A stretch of DNA of 64,000 nt from Citrobacter koseri (GTDB taxonomy: Bacteria; Pseudomonadota; Gammaproteobacteria; Enterobacterales; Enterobacteriaceae). Below are positions 11,349 to 22,547 of this stretch, piece after piece. The notes below the pieces were generated by a model. The model did no database searches. It worked only from the letters and a program-made list of their open reading frames with translations, and was not told where the DNA came from. The position numbers were made by a program, and so were the translations under genes. How positions within the stretch are numbered: position 1 is the first letter of the stretch; each line of letters begins with the position of its first letter. Location: the NCBI GenBank assembly GCA_900446925.1, contig UAVY01000001.1, positions 496,001 through 560,000 on the forward strand. The letters are read 5' to 3'.

Positions 11349-11956
11349 CACGCTAACCTCTTAAGCTATAAGATTTTTTAAGAAATTACTTATTTTAACG
11401 CCTGACTAAATGTAAATTTTTTTACATAAAATTAATATTTACAACTATTCCTGGTATCATAGGAAAATCCCTCTTTCTCTATAATCCTTCAATTGACGGG
11501 CTCTCACGGCCTCATCGTTGAAAATTCGCCCAAAAAATCACATAACAGAAACTAAACAATTGGTTTTTTGTGTTGTTTTTATATTTAAAAAAAAATACTT
11601 TTAGCCACGAAACATTGATTCAACAGAGAATAAAACCAAACGCTATTAAACAGTCTAAAAACATGCAGAACATCCTAACAGCCAGCACCGATTTGTGTAC
11701 CGTAAGCCTTTTTCCGAAAAAATAGACCAGGTATAATCCTCCCTATTCTTAGTTAATCAGAATTTTCTTTTTTGTTGGTGCGAAAATGGATATTCCCCAC
11801 GCTTATTGCTCTTACGCAAAATAGTCAGTTAACAAGGATGGTATTACCTTCACCACTTCCCAGGTTCGTGAGGTATATTCTGGCTATTTGATAATTAATA
11901 GTGTCTGACGCTTATCCGCAAACGGAAGACGCGCAAACAGTCTGAGGCATACAACA
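11349..11956. other. AT-rich non-coding region upstream of fimZ
   Basis: About 600 bases with no credible gene. It is visibly AT-rich, with many A and T runs (for example around 11560-11620), unlike the flanking coding DNA. It probably holds the fimZ promoter and regulator sites. I see no strong palindrome or repeat in it. Confidence 0.6.
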
Positions 11957-12590
11957 ATGAAACCTGCATCCGTTATCATTATGGACGAACACCCTATTGT
12001 CAGAATGTCGATAGAAGTGCTTCTCGAAAAGAATAGTAATATCCAGGTTGTCCTGAAAACCGATGACAATCGTACCGCGGTAGATTATCTGCGCACATAT
12101 CCTGTGGATCTGGTCATCCTGGATATAGAGCTGCCGGGTACAGATGGATTTACACTGCTTAAACGAATCAAATCAATACAAGAAAATACCAAAATTCTTT
12201 TCTTGTCGTCTAAATCTGAATCTTTTTATGCCGGGAGAGCTATCCGGGCCAGGCGCAAACGGATTTGTCAGTAAAAGAAAGGATCTCAATGATATTTATA
12301 ACGCAGTGAAAATGATCTTATCAGGATATTCTTTTTTTCCTTCAGAGACGCTAAATTTTATCAGTAATACCAGTTCACGAAAAGGTGAGCACAATGATAT
12401 GCCGCTCTCAAACAGGGAGGTTACGGTACTGCGCTATCTCGCCAACGGTTTATCGAATAAAGAAATCGCAGAGCAGCTCTTGCTGAGTAACAAAACCATC
12501 AGCGCGCATAAAGCGAACATATTTTCGAAACTCGGCCTGCATACCATTGTTGAGCTTATTGATTACGCGAAGGTACACGACTTGCTGTGA
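11957..12590 (+). CDS. fimZ: FimZ, response regulator activating fimA (frameshifted)
   Basis: NarL/FixJ-family regulator of about 210 residues. The receiver domain starts MKPASVIIMDEHPIVRMS and has the phosphoacceptor Asp56 in LVILDIELPG. The C-terminal helix-turn-helix (LSNREVTVLRYLANGLSNKE ... LLSNKTISAHKANIFSKLGL) follows. A single inserted base near 12249 (CGGGCC-A-GGCGCAAAC) breaks the frame after GRAIRA; the next frame continues GANGFVSKRKDLND. It is the DNA-binding activator of the fimA promoter and points toward the fim structural operon on the other strand. Confidence 0.94.
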
Positions 12591-12599
12591 TCGTGGCTG

Positions 12600-12626
12600 A
12601 CTCCCGACGAGAGATCGTTCGGGAGT
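12600..12626. terminator. Hairpin between convergent fimZ and fimF
   Basis: Inverted repeat ACTCCCGA / TCGGGAGT with an 11-base loop, between the two converging stop codons. No good T-tract follows on either strand, so a terminator role is plausible only from position and symmetry. Confidence 0.45.
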
Positions 12627-12645
12627 ACGTTATCGGGATCGGGCT

Positions 12646-13158
12646 TCAGTTGTAATTGATCATAAAAGTCGCATCCGCCTTTGCGACTCCCGGCTGAACG
12701 CCATCGGCCAATGCAATGTAATTCGCATAAAACGTCAGCGTAGCATTACCGTTTTCATCAACGCTTACCGCCTGGCTGGCTTGCTCAGCGGTAATCTGCT
12801 GCGATCGCTGTCGCGGATCTCCAATGGCCACTTTTTGCGCCATGACCGCATCATCCAGCGCCAGCAGCGACGTCCCCGCCGCTGGCGTTCCTGAAAAGGT
12901 CATCGACGCCGCGCCCGGCGGGCAGCCCTCAAGTTTGATGCTGAAAGGCACGGGCTGGGTGGTATCGCCGCTGGTTTTCAACTGCTTCGTGGGCCAGGTG
13001 CCCAGTTCAACCGTTTTGTTACTGTCACCGGTCACTGCGGTGCAGGTGAAGTCCACAACATTACCGCGCAGTTCAATATTAATCTCGCCCAGAGCGGTGT
13101 CAGCCCGGCAAAGCGGGCTCAGTAACACGCTGCAAAAAATAGCCAGCAAAAGTCTCAT
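12646..13158 (-). CDS. fimF: FimF, minor type 1 fimbrial subunit/adaptor
   Basis: 170 residues, intact. It has a signal peptide (MRLLLAIFCSVLLSPLCRAD) and a pilin fold with one disulfide pair (FTCTAVTG ... EGCPPG). The C-terminal beta-zipper end VAKADATFMINYN marks chaperone-usher subunits. It joins FimH to the shaft. It is the last gene of fimAICDHF, 15 nt after fimH. Confidence 0.92.
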   Translation of the reverse strand: MRLLLAIFCSVLLSPLCRADTALGEINIELRGNVVDFTCTAVTGDSNKTVELGTWPTKQLKTSGDTTQPVPFSIKLEGCPPGAASMTFSGTPAAGTSLLALDDAVMAQKVAIGDPRQRSQQITAEQASQAVSVDENGNATLTFYANYIALADGVQPGVAKADATFMINYN

Positions 13159-13173
13159 GGCTGTGCGTTCCCC

Positions 13174-14181
13174 TTAGTCGTAATCCACACGCAGATACCC
13201 ACGAGCGGTAAAAGGCCCTTCCGTCGGTTTACTCCCCGTGATGCTTACCGGCCATGCGCGGATCCCCACGCTGGCGGCGGCGCTGTCATCCAGACGGAAT
13301 GGAATTTTGCTGGCCAGATTGTTAGGCGTCAGCGGCACGCCGCCGCTGTCGGAAACGATAAAGCCCAGGTCGGGATTATCAGAGACCATCGCCTGCCCGG
13401 AGATTTTCTCCGCCTCCAGACGCATCGACAAATAGGCCTGCGCCGCGACGTTCGTACATTTTATGGCGACCGTTTTTGTCTGCGGCGTCACCCCTTCCGG
13501 GCGATTTCCCGCCCCGGCTTTGCTGAACAGCGCGGCGCCGATATCGCCAAAATCAAATTCCACAACCTGCCCGGCATTCACTTCACAGCTTTGCGGAACC
13601 TCGACTTTACCGCTGTAGCTGATGGTATAAACCGGCGTGCTCAGGGCATCGCCGGTGCTGGTGGTGACATACACCGAGAACATGGTCTGGCGGGGAATCG
13701 GCACCATGTTGATAAAAGGCCGTATCACTTTGAGTTTAAAGATCAGCTTAGAGTCCATCACGCCGAAGGGCTTTTGTTTCGGTACATTGGGGTGCGTCCC
13801 CATGCGAATATAATTACGGGGCGGATAAAATAATCCGGCAGCGCTGTCGGTGATACTCATCGCCCCCAGCAGGTAGTCATTGAGCTTGAGATACTGGAAT
13901 CCTCCTTCCGTACTTTGCACGGGAAGTTCGGTCACATAGCTTCGAAAGGTATAATCCACATTCGTACCAGCAGGACACGTCGCCTGTACGCCAACCCAGC
14001 CCGATTTCTCCGGCAGCGTCACCACCTGTCCTACCTGATTATTGCTGCTGGTAAAAACATTCGACAGATCGTAAAACACATCGGTCGGCGTACCGTTCGA
14101 GTTATGGCAAACCGTCGCCCATGCCGGATTCGCCAGCAATAATGCGATGGCGCCCGGCAACAACCCTGATTTCATTTTCAT
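13174..14181 (-). CDS. fimH: FimH, type 1 fimbrial tip adhesin
   Basis: 335 residues, intact. The signal peptide is MKMKSGLLPGAIALLLANPAWA. The N-terminal lectin domain has Cys pairs (TVCHNSNG ... QATCPAGT), and a pilin domain (PQSCEVNAG ... AIKCTNV) ends with RGYLRVDYD. The length fits the Salmonella FimH two-domain adhesin, which binds mannosylated glycoproteins. It lies between fimD and fimF. Confidence 0.93.
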   Translation of the reverse strand: MKMKSGLLPGAIALLLANPAWATVCHNSNGTPTDVFYDLSNVFTSSNNQVGQVVTLPEKSGWVGVQATCPAGTNVDYTFRSYVTELPVQSTEGGFQYLKLNDYLLGAMSITDSAAGLFYPPRNYIRMGTHPNVPKQKPFGVMDSKLIFKLKVIRPFINMVPIPRQTMFSVYVTTSTGDALSTPVYTISYSGKVEVPQSCEVNAGQVVEFDFGDIGAALFSKAGAGNRPEGVTPQTKTVAIKCTNVAAQAYLSMRLEAEKISGQAMVSDNPDLGFIVSDSGGVPLTPNNLASKIPFRLDDSAAASVGIRAWPVSITGSKPTEGPFTARGYLRVDYD

Positions 14182-14194
14182 CTTTTCTTACCTT

Positions 14195-16807
14195 TCATGA
14201 CGACGGACGTTTACAGGTCGCATTAAGCAGCGTCACCGCCTGCTTCAGGCTCTCTTCAGGCAGGGAATAATGCGCCACGCAGCGGGCGTTCGCTCCCTCT
14301 CCCCACTGAATCAGCAGTTCCCCTTTCAGCGGCAGTCCGCTCAGATAAATTTGCCCGTCCTCGCCTGCCATACTGGTGACGCCGCTGGCGGTTTCGCGCA
14401 CAATTGAGCCAAACGGCACCGGGCGATCGCCCTGTTTTGCGGTGACAATTGCGCGCACGCCGATTCGCGTGTCAAAGGCAGCGCGTACCAGCGCCCCTTG
14501 CGTCGGCACCACGCTGCTGACGTTATTTTCCACATCGGTGTGGTTATCCATTGAGTTGGTATCCAGCGCGACACGGTTATAGCGATATACGGTGGCATAA
14601 GGCATGACCGCATATCCGCGCCAGTCAGTTTGCACCCCGGTCTGGTTTTCTATATGCACCCCTTCGGCGCCTGGCGCTTTAATCAGGACGTTGGTATCGC
14701 CTAAAGGCTGACTGAGCGTGATGCCGTCCGCATGACCGACCGCGCCGCCAGACAGCTGCCAGTTGTAGTCATGCTGGTCTCGATCGTAGTTGTACCCCAC
14801 GCCGAGCGTCCCGTAAGCCGCCTGCCAGTTCGCGCTGGCGCTGCCGCTGTAGCCATTGGTGCTGCTGTGTCCCTGGTTCACGCTGTAGCTCAGGTTACGC
14901 CCGTCTAACAATGTCCCGCCGATGCCGGTCTGCCAGCTGTTCTGCCCATTGCTGTTCCGGTTCGCGTTAAAGGTGGCATAGGTGCGATCCAGGGCATTGT
15001 CGCGCGAGTAGCGTCGCCCGGTGAGCACGCTGAACGGAACCGACATGTTGAATGCCAGAATGCGATCGGTGCCGGAAATCCCTACGGATTCATTCCACGA
15101 CCAGGAAAGGGAGTAGCTGATCCCTTGCCAGCCGCTGGCATATCCCAGTTGATACCAGGTATTGGCATCCGACGTGTTCCAGTATGTTTGCTGACTGCCG
15201 GAGATATACAGCGAGCCGTAATCCCCCAGATTCTGTGAAATGTTGACCTGGAATCGGCCTTTTTTGCTGTAGTTCAGGTTGTGATAGCTCTGCACTACCG
15301 GCACTTTATGACGCTTACCTTCGCTGTCATATTCATACTCGTACCCTTCCATACTGCGGTACGCCACATCGTCAAGCGTGTAGAATCCGCGCGTGGAATA
15401 GCGATAGCCCAGTAACTGGAAGTTAGTGCCGTAGTTGTTCAACGATTTGGCGTACAGGAAACGCAGCGACTGCCCCTGGTGGGTGCTGTCATCCGCCAGT
15501 TGGCTGCGGGCGTGGGTGACGTCTACCGAGACCGCGCCCCAGTCGCCCAGGTTCCGTCCGGCCCCCAGCACCACCGAGCTGTAGCGCGAAGCCAGCTGCG
15601 TGCCGCCATAAGCGGTATACCCTTCAGGCAGACCGGCGATCAGCGTTCCCTGGAAGAAGAATGGCGAGGATTGCTGGCTATTGCCGCTGCGAAAATCCCC
15701 CGCCACCAGGTCGAACTTCATACGTCCTTCGCGCTGCAACAGCGGAACGGTGGAGTACGGCACCGTATAGCGCTGCTGACTGCCGTCTTTCTCATCAACC
15801 GTCACGTCCAGGTCGCCGCTTGAAGACGTTGGGTTGAGGTCGGTGATCGCGAAAGCGCCGGTGAAACATAGCTCTGATAGATCACATAGCCGTTCTGGCG
15901 GATAGTCAGTTTTGCGGCGGTACGGGCGATCCCACGCACGGTCGGCGCATAGCCTTGCAGGCTATCAGGGTACATATTGTCAGACGAGTAGAGCCGCGCC
16001 CCGCGAAAGCCCACGCTGTCAAACACGTCGTTGCCGGTGTTGCTGTCCCCCATCACCAGTTCGCTTTTCAACGGGATGATGGCGCGTTGTACCCAGGTGC
16101 CGATGTTTTTCCAGCTTTGCGAGTGGTATCCGTCGCCTTTGGAATAGCTCCACGCGCCGTTGTTACGCAACCGCCACGGGCCATAGTTCAGGCCGCTCAT
16201 CAGGCTTAAAAAATAGCTGTCGCTGTTCGTCCCGCGACTGCCAGTAAAACTGTAGTTGATAAGGCGCGGCGGGAATCCCTTCATCCCACTCTTCCGGCGG
16301 GATATACCCGCGCGCGCTGTTCAGCATTGACGCCTGCGGAAGACTGATATTTAAACGCATTGAGGAAAAATCAAAAGCGATTTCAGCGCCGGGAATCGCC
16401 TCTGGCAAATTGATGCAGGTCTCCTCCTGGCTTTGCCCAAGCGCAGGAAAGGCGGTGGTATTTACCCCCAGCCTTTTGATCCACGCCAGATCAAAACAGG
16501 GCATTAATCCGCCTGATTTTTCACCGGTTTTCGTCGACGAGGTTTCAAAGCGAATATCCTGAGTCGCAACGAACTCATCATTGCGCCAGATATCCACCCG
16601 ATAGATGCCCGGGGGCTGGTGATTGCCTTTCTCAAAACGTGACAAATCTGCCACGGACGCAGCATCTGCCGACAAAAAAGCCGGGTTAAAGTAACTTTCG
16701 CCATGACTTATCGCCGGATAGAGCGCTGCCAGTATGGACAACGCCACCCCCGTCAGATGTGGCGTATACCCCGGCAGTGAACCGGGAAGATACGTTATCT
16801 TCTTCAT
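14195..16807 (-). CDS. fimD: FimD, outer-membrane usher (frameshifted)
   Basis: Usher that assembles and secretes fimbrial subunits. The signal region and N-terminal chaperone-binding domain ([20 protein letters not shown]) come first. A 24-strand barrel with plug domain follows, then the C-terminal domains ending [11 protein letters not shown]. The span is about 870 residues. The frame breaks near 16280 (one extra C, after DEGIPAA) and near 15850 (one base missing, after YVSP). The three segments follow each other without gap or overlap in the usher alignment. It lies 31 nt after fimC. Confidence 0.94.
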
Positions 16808-16838
16808 CGTTTTCTCAGTGTGGCTTCACACGTTCCGA

Positions 16839-17532
16839 TCAGCGCAAGCTAACCGTTTTCGCCGGTGTCAGCGCACCGTAATCATTTACCGTCTGGAACG
16901 TCACACTTCCCTGCGCGCCTGCCGGAAGCAGAATCTGGGTATTGTTCTTCGGCGCGACCATGACGTTATCAACCTTCTGGCTTCCCACTTTGAGATTGAC
17001 CAGCGTGAGATAGTAAGCAGACGGATTGGTGATTTTCAGGTGGTTCCCGGAACGGGAGAATTGCAGCATTCCTGGCGCGTCTTCCTGCACCTGCGGCAGA
17101 TTGGCAGGGCGAACAAACAGCTTAATGCGCGACAGGATCGCCAGTTGCAGGACGTTTTTGCCTTCAAGGCTGTTTTTATCCACCGACGGTATCGCTTTCA
17201 CGTTCATCCAGAACAAAGACTCCCGATCGGCTGGCAGGGGCTGTCCGGCATAAATAATACGCAGCGTGTTTTCACTTTTGGGTTCGCTGACAAACAGCGG
17301 CGGTGTAACAACGAACGATTTTTCTTTGACGCCGGCGCTGTTCTCAATCCATGAATTAACCAGATAACGCTCTTTCGATGCGCTGTTGCTAATTGCCAGC
17401 GAGGTCTGTTTGGCGTCCGCCGGATAAATAACGCGGGTGGCGCCTAATGCAATTCCCCCGGCCGCCTGCGCACTCATTGAAGTCCATAAGGCAATAAAAA
17501 ATAATAAGGCCTGATTTTATATAATTAAGCAT
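16839..17532 (-). CDS. fimC: FimC, periplasmic fimbrial chaperone (frameshifted in signal peptide)
   Basis: PapD-type chaperone that donates a strand to pilin subunits. It has an Ig-fold pair with the conserved start [16 protein letters not shown], the NSWIEN and FWMNVKAIP motifs, and the end [16 protein letters not shown]. The ATG at 17532 begins the signal peptide [18 protein letters not shown]. One inserted base near 17475 puts it out of frame with the mature protein, which is open from 17477. It lies 44 nt after fimI. Confidence 0.92.
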
Positions 17533-17576
17533 GGCAAAAAATACCTTTTGCGTTTTATCAACGCCCGGAAAACAAA

Positions 17577-18111
17577 TCAGGGGTAAACCAGCGTAAACCA
17601 CACATCTGAATGAATACTTCCCGGCGTCATATTTTCCGAGATTGCCCGATAGCGGAGCCGTGAAATGAAATGTCATTTCTTGCGTTAAAATAGGGGCATA
17701 ATGAAGCGGCAAGGAATTGGGTATGATTTGCCGTTGTTCCTCATCAAATAATGCCAGACCAATACCGGAGGTCGCCGCCGTGTCGCTGCGCGCCAGGAAT
17801 ACCTGCGGATCTTCTGCGGGAGTCACACCGGAAAAAGCGATCCCAACATGGCTATAAACCTCTGAACTACAATCGGTTAATCGCAGCGCGAAAGGAATAC
17901 TGGTCGGGGCGAAACTCCCGGTGCCAGAAAAGACATTGGTGCGGTATTGCCCCATCTGTACACGGAGATCCTGGCTTTCGGAATTCACCGCGCAGGCGCC
18001 GTTTACCAGCTGGCCTCGCAGGTGAAGATTACCGCTCTCCAGTATCACCGTATGCGCGAATGCGGGCATCGCGCAAATCAGCCCCACCAGCGCCACGCCT
18101 TTGCTAATCAT
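17577..18111 (-). CDS. fimI: FimI, fimbrial subunit-like protein (frameshifted near C-terminus)
   Basis: Pilin-like protein following fimA. The signal peptide is [19 protein letters not shown], then [20 protein letters not shown], a close relative of the FimA core. A one-base insertion near 17660 breaks the frame after MTFHFTA. The correct frame then reads [20 protein letters not shown] and ends TLVYP with a stop at 17577. ATG 18111 fits the family start as I recall it; a GTG at 18123 is an alternative. Confidence 0.88.
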
Positions 18112-18186
18112 CTGCTGTATCACTTATCGTCCCCGGATAGCGCCTCATCCATTGAGGCTTGCCACATCCCTGAATCCCTGGTGGGT

Positions 18187-18738
18187 TTATTCGTACTTCA
18201 TGATGAAGGTTGCGTCGGCGTTAGCCTGACCCGGCGTGGTGTCCGCAGCAGTCGCTTTATAACGCGCGGTGAAACGCAGCGTGTTGCTACCTTCTACCAG
18301 CGCCTGAGCCGTAGAGAAGGTCGCGCCGTCTGGCTTCAGCGGAGAAGAGGTGTTATCAAGAATTTCGATCCCTACGCCGCCTGCCGTGGTGCCATTGTCA
18401 CCAGACACGACTGCCAGCAGGCTGTCGTTTGTACCGTCAGCCTGACCAGAGAACGCAACGGCAGCGGTCGCTGCTACGCTCGGATCGCAGTCATTCAGTA
18501 CAATGGTGAACGGAATCTGTGCGCTGGTATCGCCAACAGCGGTAAAGCTGGCGGTACGATACTGGCCCAGGGTCACGGTCTGATCGGCAGATTTCGTGCT
18601 AACGGCACACGCTGCATTGACCAGCTCACCTTCGAAGTGAACCGTACCGCCGCTAACGCTTACCGGATCGGCATGAGCCGCACCAGCAGCAAACATCAGG
18701 CCAGCAATAACGGAAGAGGTCATTAATTTAAGTTTCAT
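18187..18738 (-). CDS. fimA: FimA, major type 1 fimbrial subunit
   Basis: Main shaft pilin, 183 residues, intact. The signal peptide is [20 protein letters not shown]. The mature part has [20 protein letters not shown], the [12 protein letters not shown] core, the second Cys in LNDCDPSV, and the C-terminal strand [15 protein letters not shown] 18738 is preceded by AAGGGAAATCC. It is the first gene of fimAICDHF, and its upstream region faces folD. Confidence 0.95.
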   Translation of the reverse strand: MKLKLMTSSVIAGLMFAAGAAHADPVSVSGGTVHFEGELVNAACAVSTKSADQTVTLGQYRTASFTAVGDTSAQIPFTIVLNDCDPSVAATAAVAFSGQADGTNDSLLAVVSGDNGTTAGGVGIEILDNTSSPLKPDGATFSTAQALVEGSNTLRFTARYKATAADTTPGQANADATFIMKYE

Positions 18739-19317
18739 GGATTTCCCTTGAATTACGCACATTCGGCTCCAGTTTCCTGCGGGAACCGTTTGAATCAAAA
18801 TCGACATAATAATGTCAGGCTAATTATCTCTGCATCCTGTAAAGATATATATCGAAAGAGAATTAGCTAACCTTTTTACCCCAACTCTCCTGAGCATTAG
18901 ATTCACTAATTAATCTTTACGAATATGACAATTCGTCACAGGGATAAATTAAACATTTCAATAAGTGAAAAATACCTTCAATCTCTTTAATTAGCCCAGG
19001 TAAATTCTTATTGGGATATAGGACAGGTCTAAGCCTTTTTTATATAAAAAGTGTTCAATATCACACTTAACGCCACGTTTTTCGCGGCATTCCCCCCTAA
19101 TTTTAGCAGGGTGATGAATTGTTTCTTTTAGGTTAATTTTGATTAGGTTGCTCATTAATTGCCCACAGGATTTTGCCCCCTCGCCGCAGCCCGTATCGCA
19201 GCGGTCACTGCACCGATCACACGTAAAGACGCAAACGATAACTGACAGCGCGCCCCGCTTCTGACAAAATAGCCACATCCCCTTCGACTTAATGTAACAG
19301 ACGGAATCCTCTCTCTG
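18739..19317. other. fimA-folD divergent regulatory region
   Basis: About 580 bases without a credible gene, AT-rich near fimA and more mixed toward folD. It must hold the fimA promoter and FimZ/FimY-responsive sites on one side and the folD promoter on the other. I see no TTGGGGCCA-type inverted repeat pair and no recombinase gene. Control is therefore by transcription factors, not by DNA inversion as at E. coli fimS. Confidence 0.65.
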
Positions 19318-20187
19318 ATGGCAGCAAAGATTATTGACGGTAAAACGATTGCGCAGCAGGTGCGCTCTGAGGTTGCTCAAAAAGTTCAGGCGCGTGTCGC
19401 GGCCGGACTTCGCGCCCCAGGGTTGGCCGTTGTATTGGTAGGGCAGCAACCCGGCTTCGCAGATTTATGTGGCGAGTAAGCGCAAAGCCTGTGAAGAGGT
19501 GGATTCGTCTCCCCGCTCCTATGACCTGCCCGAAACCACCAGCGAAGCAGAACTGCTGGAACTGATTGATACGCTTAACGCCGACAACACTATCGACGGT
19601 ATTCTGGTGCAGTTGCCGCTACCGGCGGGCATCGATAACGTCAAAGTGCTGGAAACGCATTGCGCCGGACAAAGACGGTAGACGGTTTCCATCCCTATAA
19701 CGTAGGCCGTCTGTGCCAGCGCGCGCCGCGTCTGCGCCCCTGTACGCCGCGCGGCATCGTCACGCTGCTGGAGCGTTACAACATCGATACCTTCGGACTG
19801 AATGCCGTCGTCATCGGCGCCTCGAATATCGTCGGTCGCCCGATGAGCATGGAACTGCTGCTGGCAGGCTGCACAACGACCGTGACTCACCGCTTCACCA
19901 AAGATCTGCGTCGCCATGTTGAACACGCCGATCTGCTGATTGTCGCCGTCGGCAAACCCGGATTTATTCCCGGCGAGTGGATTAAAGAAGGCGCCATCGT
20001 GATTGATGTCGGAATCAACCGACTGGAAAATGGTAAAGTGGTCGGCGATGTGGTCTTTGAAGACGCTGCCGCGCGCGCATCCTATATCACCCCGGTGCCG
20101 GGCGGCGTCGGTCCGATGACGGTCGCAACACTTATCGAAAACACGCTACAGGCGTGCGTTGAATATCACGATCCACAAGGTAAATAA
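19318..20187 (+). CDS. folD: FolD, methylene-THF dehydrogenase/cyclohydrolase (frameshifted)
   Basis: Bifunctional cytosolic enzyme interconverting 5,10-methylene-THF and 10-formyl-THF. It starts [19 protein letters not shown]. Signature stretches include [47 protein letters not shown] and [14 protein letters not shown]. Three inserted bases break the frame: near 19446, 19657 and 19676. Removing them gives 288 residues, the family length. It is essential in most enterobacteria, so true inactivation is unlikely. ybcJ follows after one nucleotide. Confidence 0.95.
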
Positions 20188-20188
20188 C

Positions 20189-20402
20189 ATGGCAACATTC
20201 TCTTTAGGCAAGCACCCGCACGTTGAGTTGTGCGACCTGCTCAAACTGGAAGGCTGGAGCGAAAGCGGTGCCCAGGCGAAAATTGCCATTGCAGAAGGTT
20301 TAGTGAAGGTTGATGGCGCGGTTGAAACCCGCAAACGCTGCAAAAATTGTTGCCGGGCAAACCGTCAGCTTCGCAGGGCAAAGCGTTAACGTCGTCGCCT
20401 GA
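20189..20402 (+). CDS. ybcJ: YbcJ, S4-like RNA-binding protein (frameshifted)
   Basis: Small S4-domain protein of 70 residues: GKHPHVELCDLLKLEGW ... KIAIAEGLVKVDGAVETRKR. One extra A in CAAAAATT near 20345 breaks the frame. The restored end is CKIVAGQTVSFAGQSVNVVA with TGA at 20400-20402. It follows folD directly, as in E. coli. Its role in RNA metabolism is inferred from the fold only. Confidence 0.9.
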
Positions 20403-20410
20403 TTCAGAGT

Positions 20411-20482
20411 GCCGGATGGCGACGCTATCGCGTCTTATCCGGCCTACTGGTTATGCCAGTGTAGGCCGGATCGCCATCCGGC
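20411..20482. repeat. REP/BIME pair between ybcJ and cysS
   Basis: Two oppositely oriented REP units: GCCGGATGGCGACGC...TTATCCGGCCTAC and GTAGGCCGGATCGCCATCCGGC. They lie between two convergent genes, the usual position for these enterobacterial palindromes. Confidence 0.9.
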
Positions 20483-20489
20483 AATGACG

Positions 20490-21877
20490 TTATTTACGGC
20501 GCCAGGTTGTCCCTTGCGGACCATCTTCCAGCACGATGCCCATCTCATTCAGACGGTCACGCGCCGCATCCGCCGCCGCCCAGTCTTTGGCTTTACGCGC
20601 ATCCAGACGCTGTTGAATTAACGCTTCGATTTCAGCCACTTCGCCGTCATCCGCCTGCGCTCCGCTTTGCAGGAACGCTTCCGGCTCCTGCTCCAGCAGC
20701 CCCAGCACGCCGGAAATTTTACGCAGATGTGACGCCATCGCATTCGCGGCAGCCATATCCTCACTCTTCAGACGGTTCACCTCACGCGCCATATCAAACA
20801 GCACAGAGTAGGCTTCCGGCGTGTTGAAATCGTCGTTCATTGCCTCCACAAAACGCGCTTCAAACGCTTCGCCGCCCGCAGGCGCAACGGTTTTGTCCGT
20901 TCCGCGCAGCGCGGTGTACAGACGCTCCAGGGCGGAGCGCGCCTGCTTGAGGTTCTCTTCGCTGTAGTTGAGCTGGCTACGATAGTGGCCGGACATCAGG
21001 AAGTAACGAACGGTTTCCGCGTCATAGTATTTCAGCACATCGCGCACGGTAAAGAAGTTGCCCAGCGATTTCGACATCTTCTCACGATCCACCATCACCA
21101 TGCCGGAGTGCATCCAGTAGTTCACATACTCGCCGTCGTGCGCGCAGGTAGACTGGGCGATTTCGTTCTCATGGTGCGGGAACATCAGGTCGGAACCGCC
21201 GCCATGAATATCAAAATGGTTGCCCAGCTGTTTGCAGTTCATGGCGGAACATTCAATGTGCCAGCCCGGACGACCCGCGCCCCACGGCGACGGCCAGCTC
21301 GGCTCGCCCTCTTTGGACATCTTCCACAGCACGAAATCCATCGGGTTGTGTTTTACGTCAACGACGTCAACGCGAGCGCCCGCCTGTAGCTGTTCCAGAT
21401 CCTGGCGCGACAGCTGACCATAGTTCGGGTCGGTCGGCACGTCGAACATCACGTCGCCATTGTCCGCCACATAAGCGTGACCTTTGGCGATCAGCTGTTC
21501 GGTGATCTCAATAATTTCGGCAATATGGTGCGTTGCACGCGGCTCCAGATCCGGGGCGCAGAATATTCAGCGCGTCGAAATCTTTGTGCATCTCCGCAAT
21601 CATACGATCGACCAGCGCGACAAAGCTTTCACCGTTTTCGTTCGCCCCGTTTAATGATCTTGTCGTCGATATCGGTAATGTTACGCACGTACTTCAGCGT
21701 ATAACCGAGGAAACGCAAATAGCGCGCGACGACGTCGAAGGCGACAAACGTACGCCCGTGACCGATATGACAGAGGTCGTAAACGGTAATACCACACACG
21801 TACATGCCGACTTCCCCGGCATGAATAGGTTTGAATTCCTCTTTTTGGCGCGTCAGTGTATTAAAGATTTTTAACAT
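20490..21877 (-). CDS. cysS: CysS, cysteinyl-tRNA synthetase (frameshifted)
   Basis: Charges tRNA-Cys. It starts [20 protein letters not shown]. The zinc-site Cys lies in YVCGITVYD, the HIGH motif is HIGHGRT, further zinc ligands are in IECSAM and FPHHENE, and KMSKS is in [12 protein letters not shown]. The C-terminal anticodon domain ends [10 protein letters not shown]. Inserted bases near 21647 (after IIKR) and near 21558 (after ILRP) break the frame. The restored length is 461 residues, the family size. It is essential. It is transcribed divergently from ppiB. Confidence 0.95.
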
Positions 21878-22050
21878 CGAAGATTCCGTATAGACGTGTG
21901 TGGGTAATAATATCCGTATGATACATATTATTCGTAATCGAAGCAGCACACTTTGCGAGGTGATCGCAGCGTGCGGTTATGCTATAACACCCCCCTATAT
22001 GTGACCCTTACCGGGGTCGAAGCACCACTATATCGGAACAGGATGCAAAA

Positions 22051-22545
22051 ATGGTTACTTTCCACACTAATCACGGCGATATCGTAATCAAAACGTTTGA
22101 TGACAAAGCGCCTGAAACAGTTAAAAACTTCCTGGACTACTGCCGCGAAGGTTTTTACAACAACACCATTTTCCACCGTGTTATTAACGGTTTCATGATT
22201 CAGGGCGGCGGTTTTGAACCTGGCATGAAGCAGAAAGCGACCAAAGAAGCGATCAAAAACGAAGCCAACAACGGTCTGAAAAACACCCGTGGCACGCTGG
22301 CAATGGCGCGTACTCAGGCTCCACACTCCGCAACGGCGCAGTTCTTCATCAACGTGGCCGACAACGACTTCCTGAACTTCTCTGGCGAAAGCATGCAGGG
22401 CTGGGGCTACTGCGTATTCGCTGAAGTCGTGGAAGGCATGGACGTGGTTGATAAAATCAAAGGCGTATCAACAGGCCGCAGCGGTATGCATCAGGACGTG
22501 CCGAAAGAAGACGTTATCATAGAAAACGTGACCGTCAGCGAGTAA
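22051..22545 (+). CDS. ppiB: PpiB, cytoplasmic cyclophilin-type peptidyl-prolyl isomerase
   Basis: 164 residues, intact, no signal peptide. Cyclophilin motifs include [13 protein letters not shown] (catalytic Arg), [20 protein letters not shown] and [17 protein letters not shown]. It speeds cis-trans proline isomerisation during folding in the cytosol. lpxH starts 2 nt after its stop, so the two are probably co-transcribed. Confidence 0.97.
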   Translation: MVTFHTNHGDIVIKTFDDKAPETVKNFLDYCREGFYNNTIFHRVINGFMIQGGGFEPGMKQKATKEAIKNEANNGLKNTRGTLAMARTQAPHSATAQFFINVADNDFLNFSGESMQGWGYCVFAEVVEGMDVVDKIKGVSTGRSGMHQDVPKEDVIIENVTVSE

Positions 22546-22547
22546 TC

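Noticed and set aside
18739..19317. Invertible fimS-like switch
   Set aside because: No paired inverted repeats of the fimS type and no fimB/fimE-like recombinase gene in the window.
18991..19449. A 152-codon minus-strand ORF in the fimA-folD gap running into folD
   Set aside because: It overlaps the real folD start on the opposite strand, has poor composition with many Cys/Arg, and resembles no protein family I know.
19318..20187. Reading broken housekeeping genes (folD, cysS, lpxH, purK) as pseudogenes from reductive evolution
   Set aside because: Several are essential, the breaks are isolated one-base changes with otherwise undamaged protein sequence, and intact genes are interspersed.
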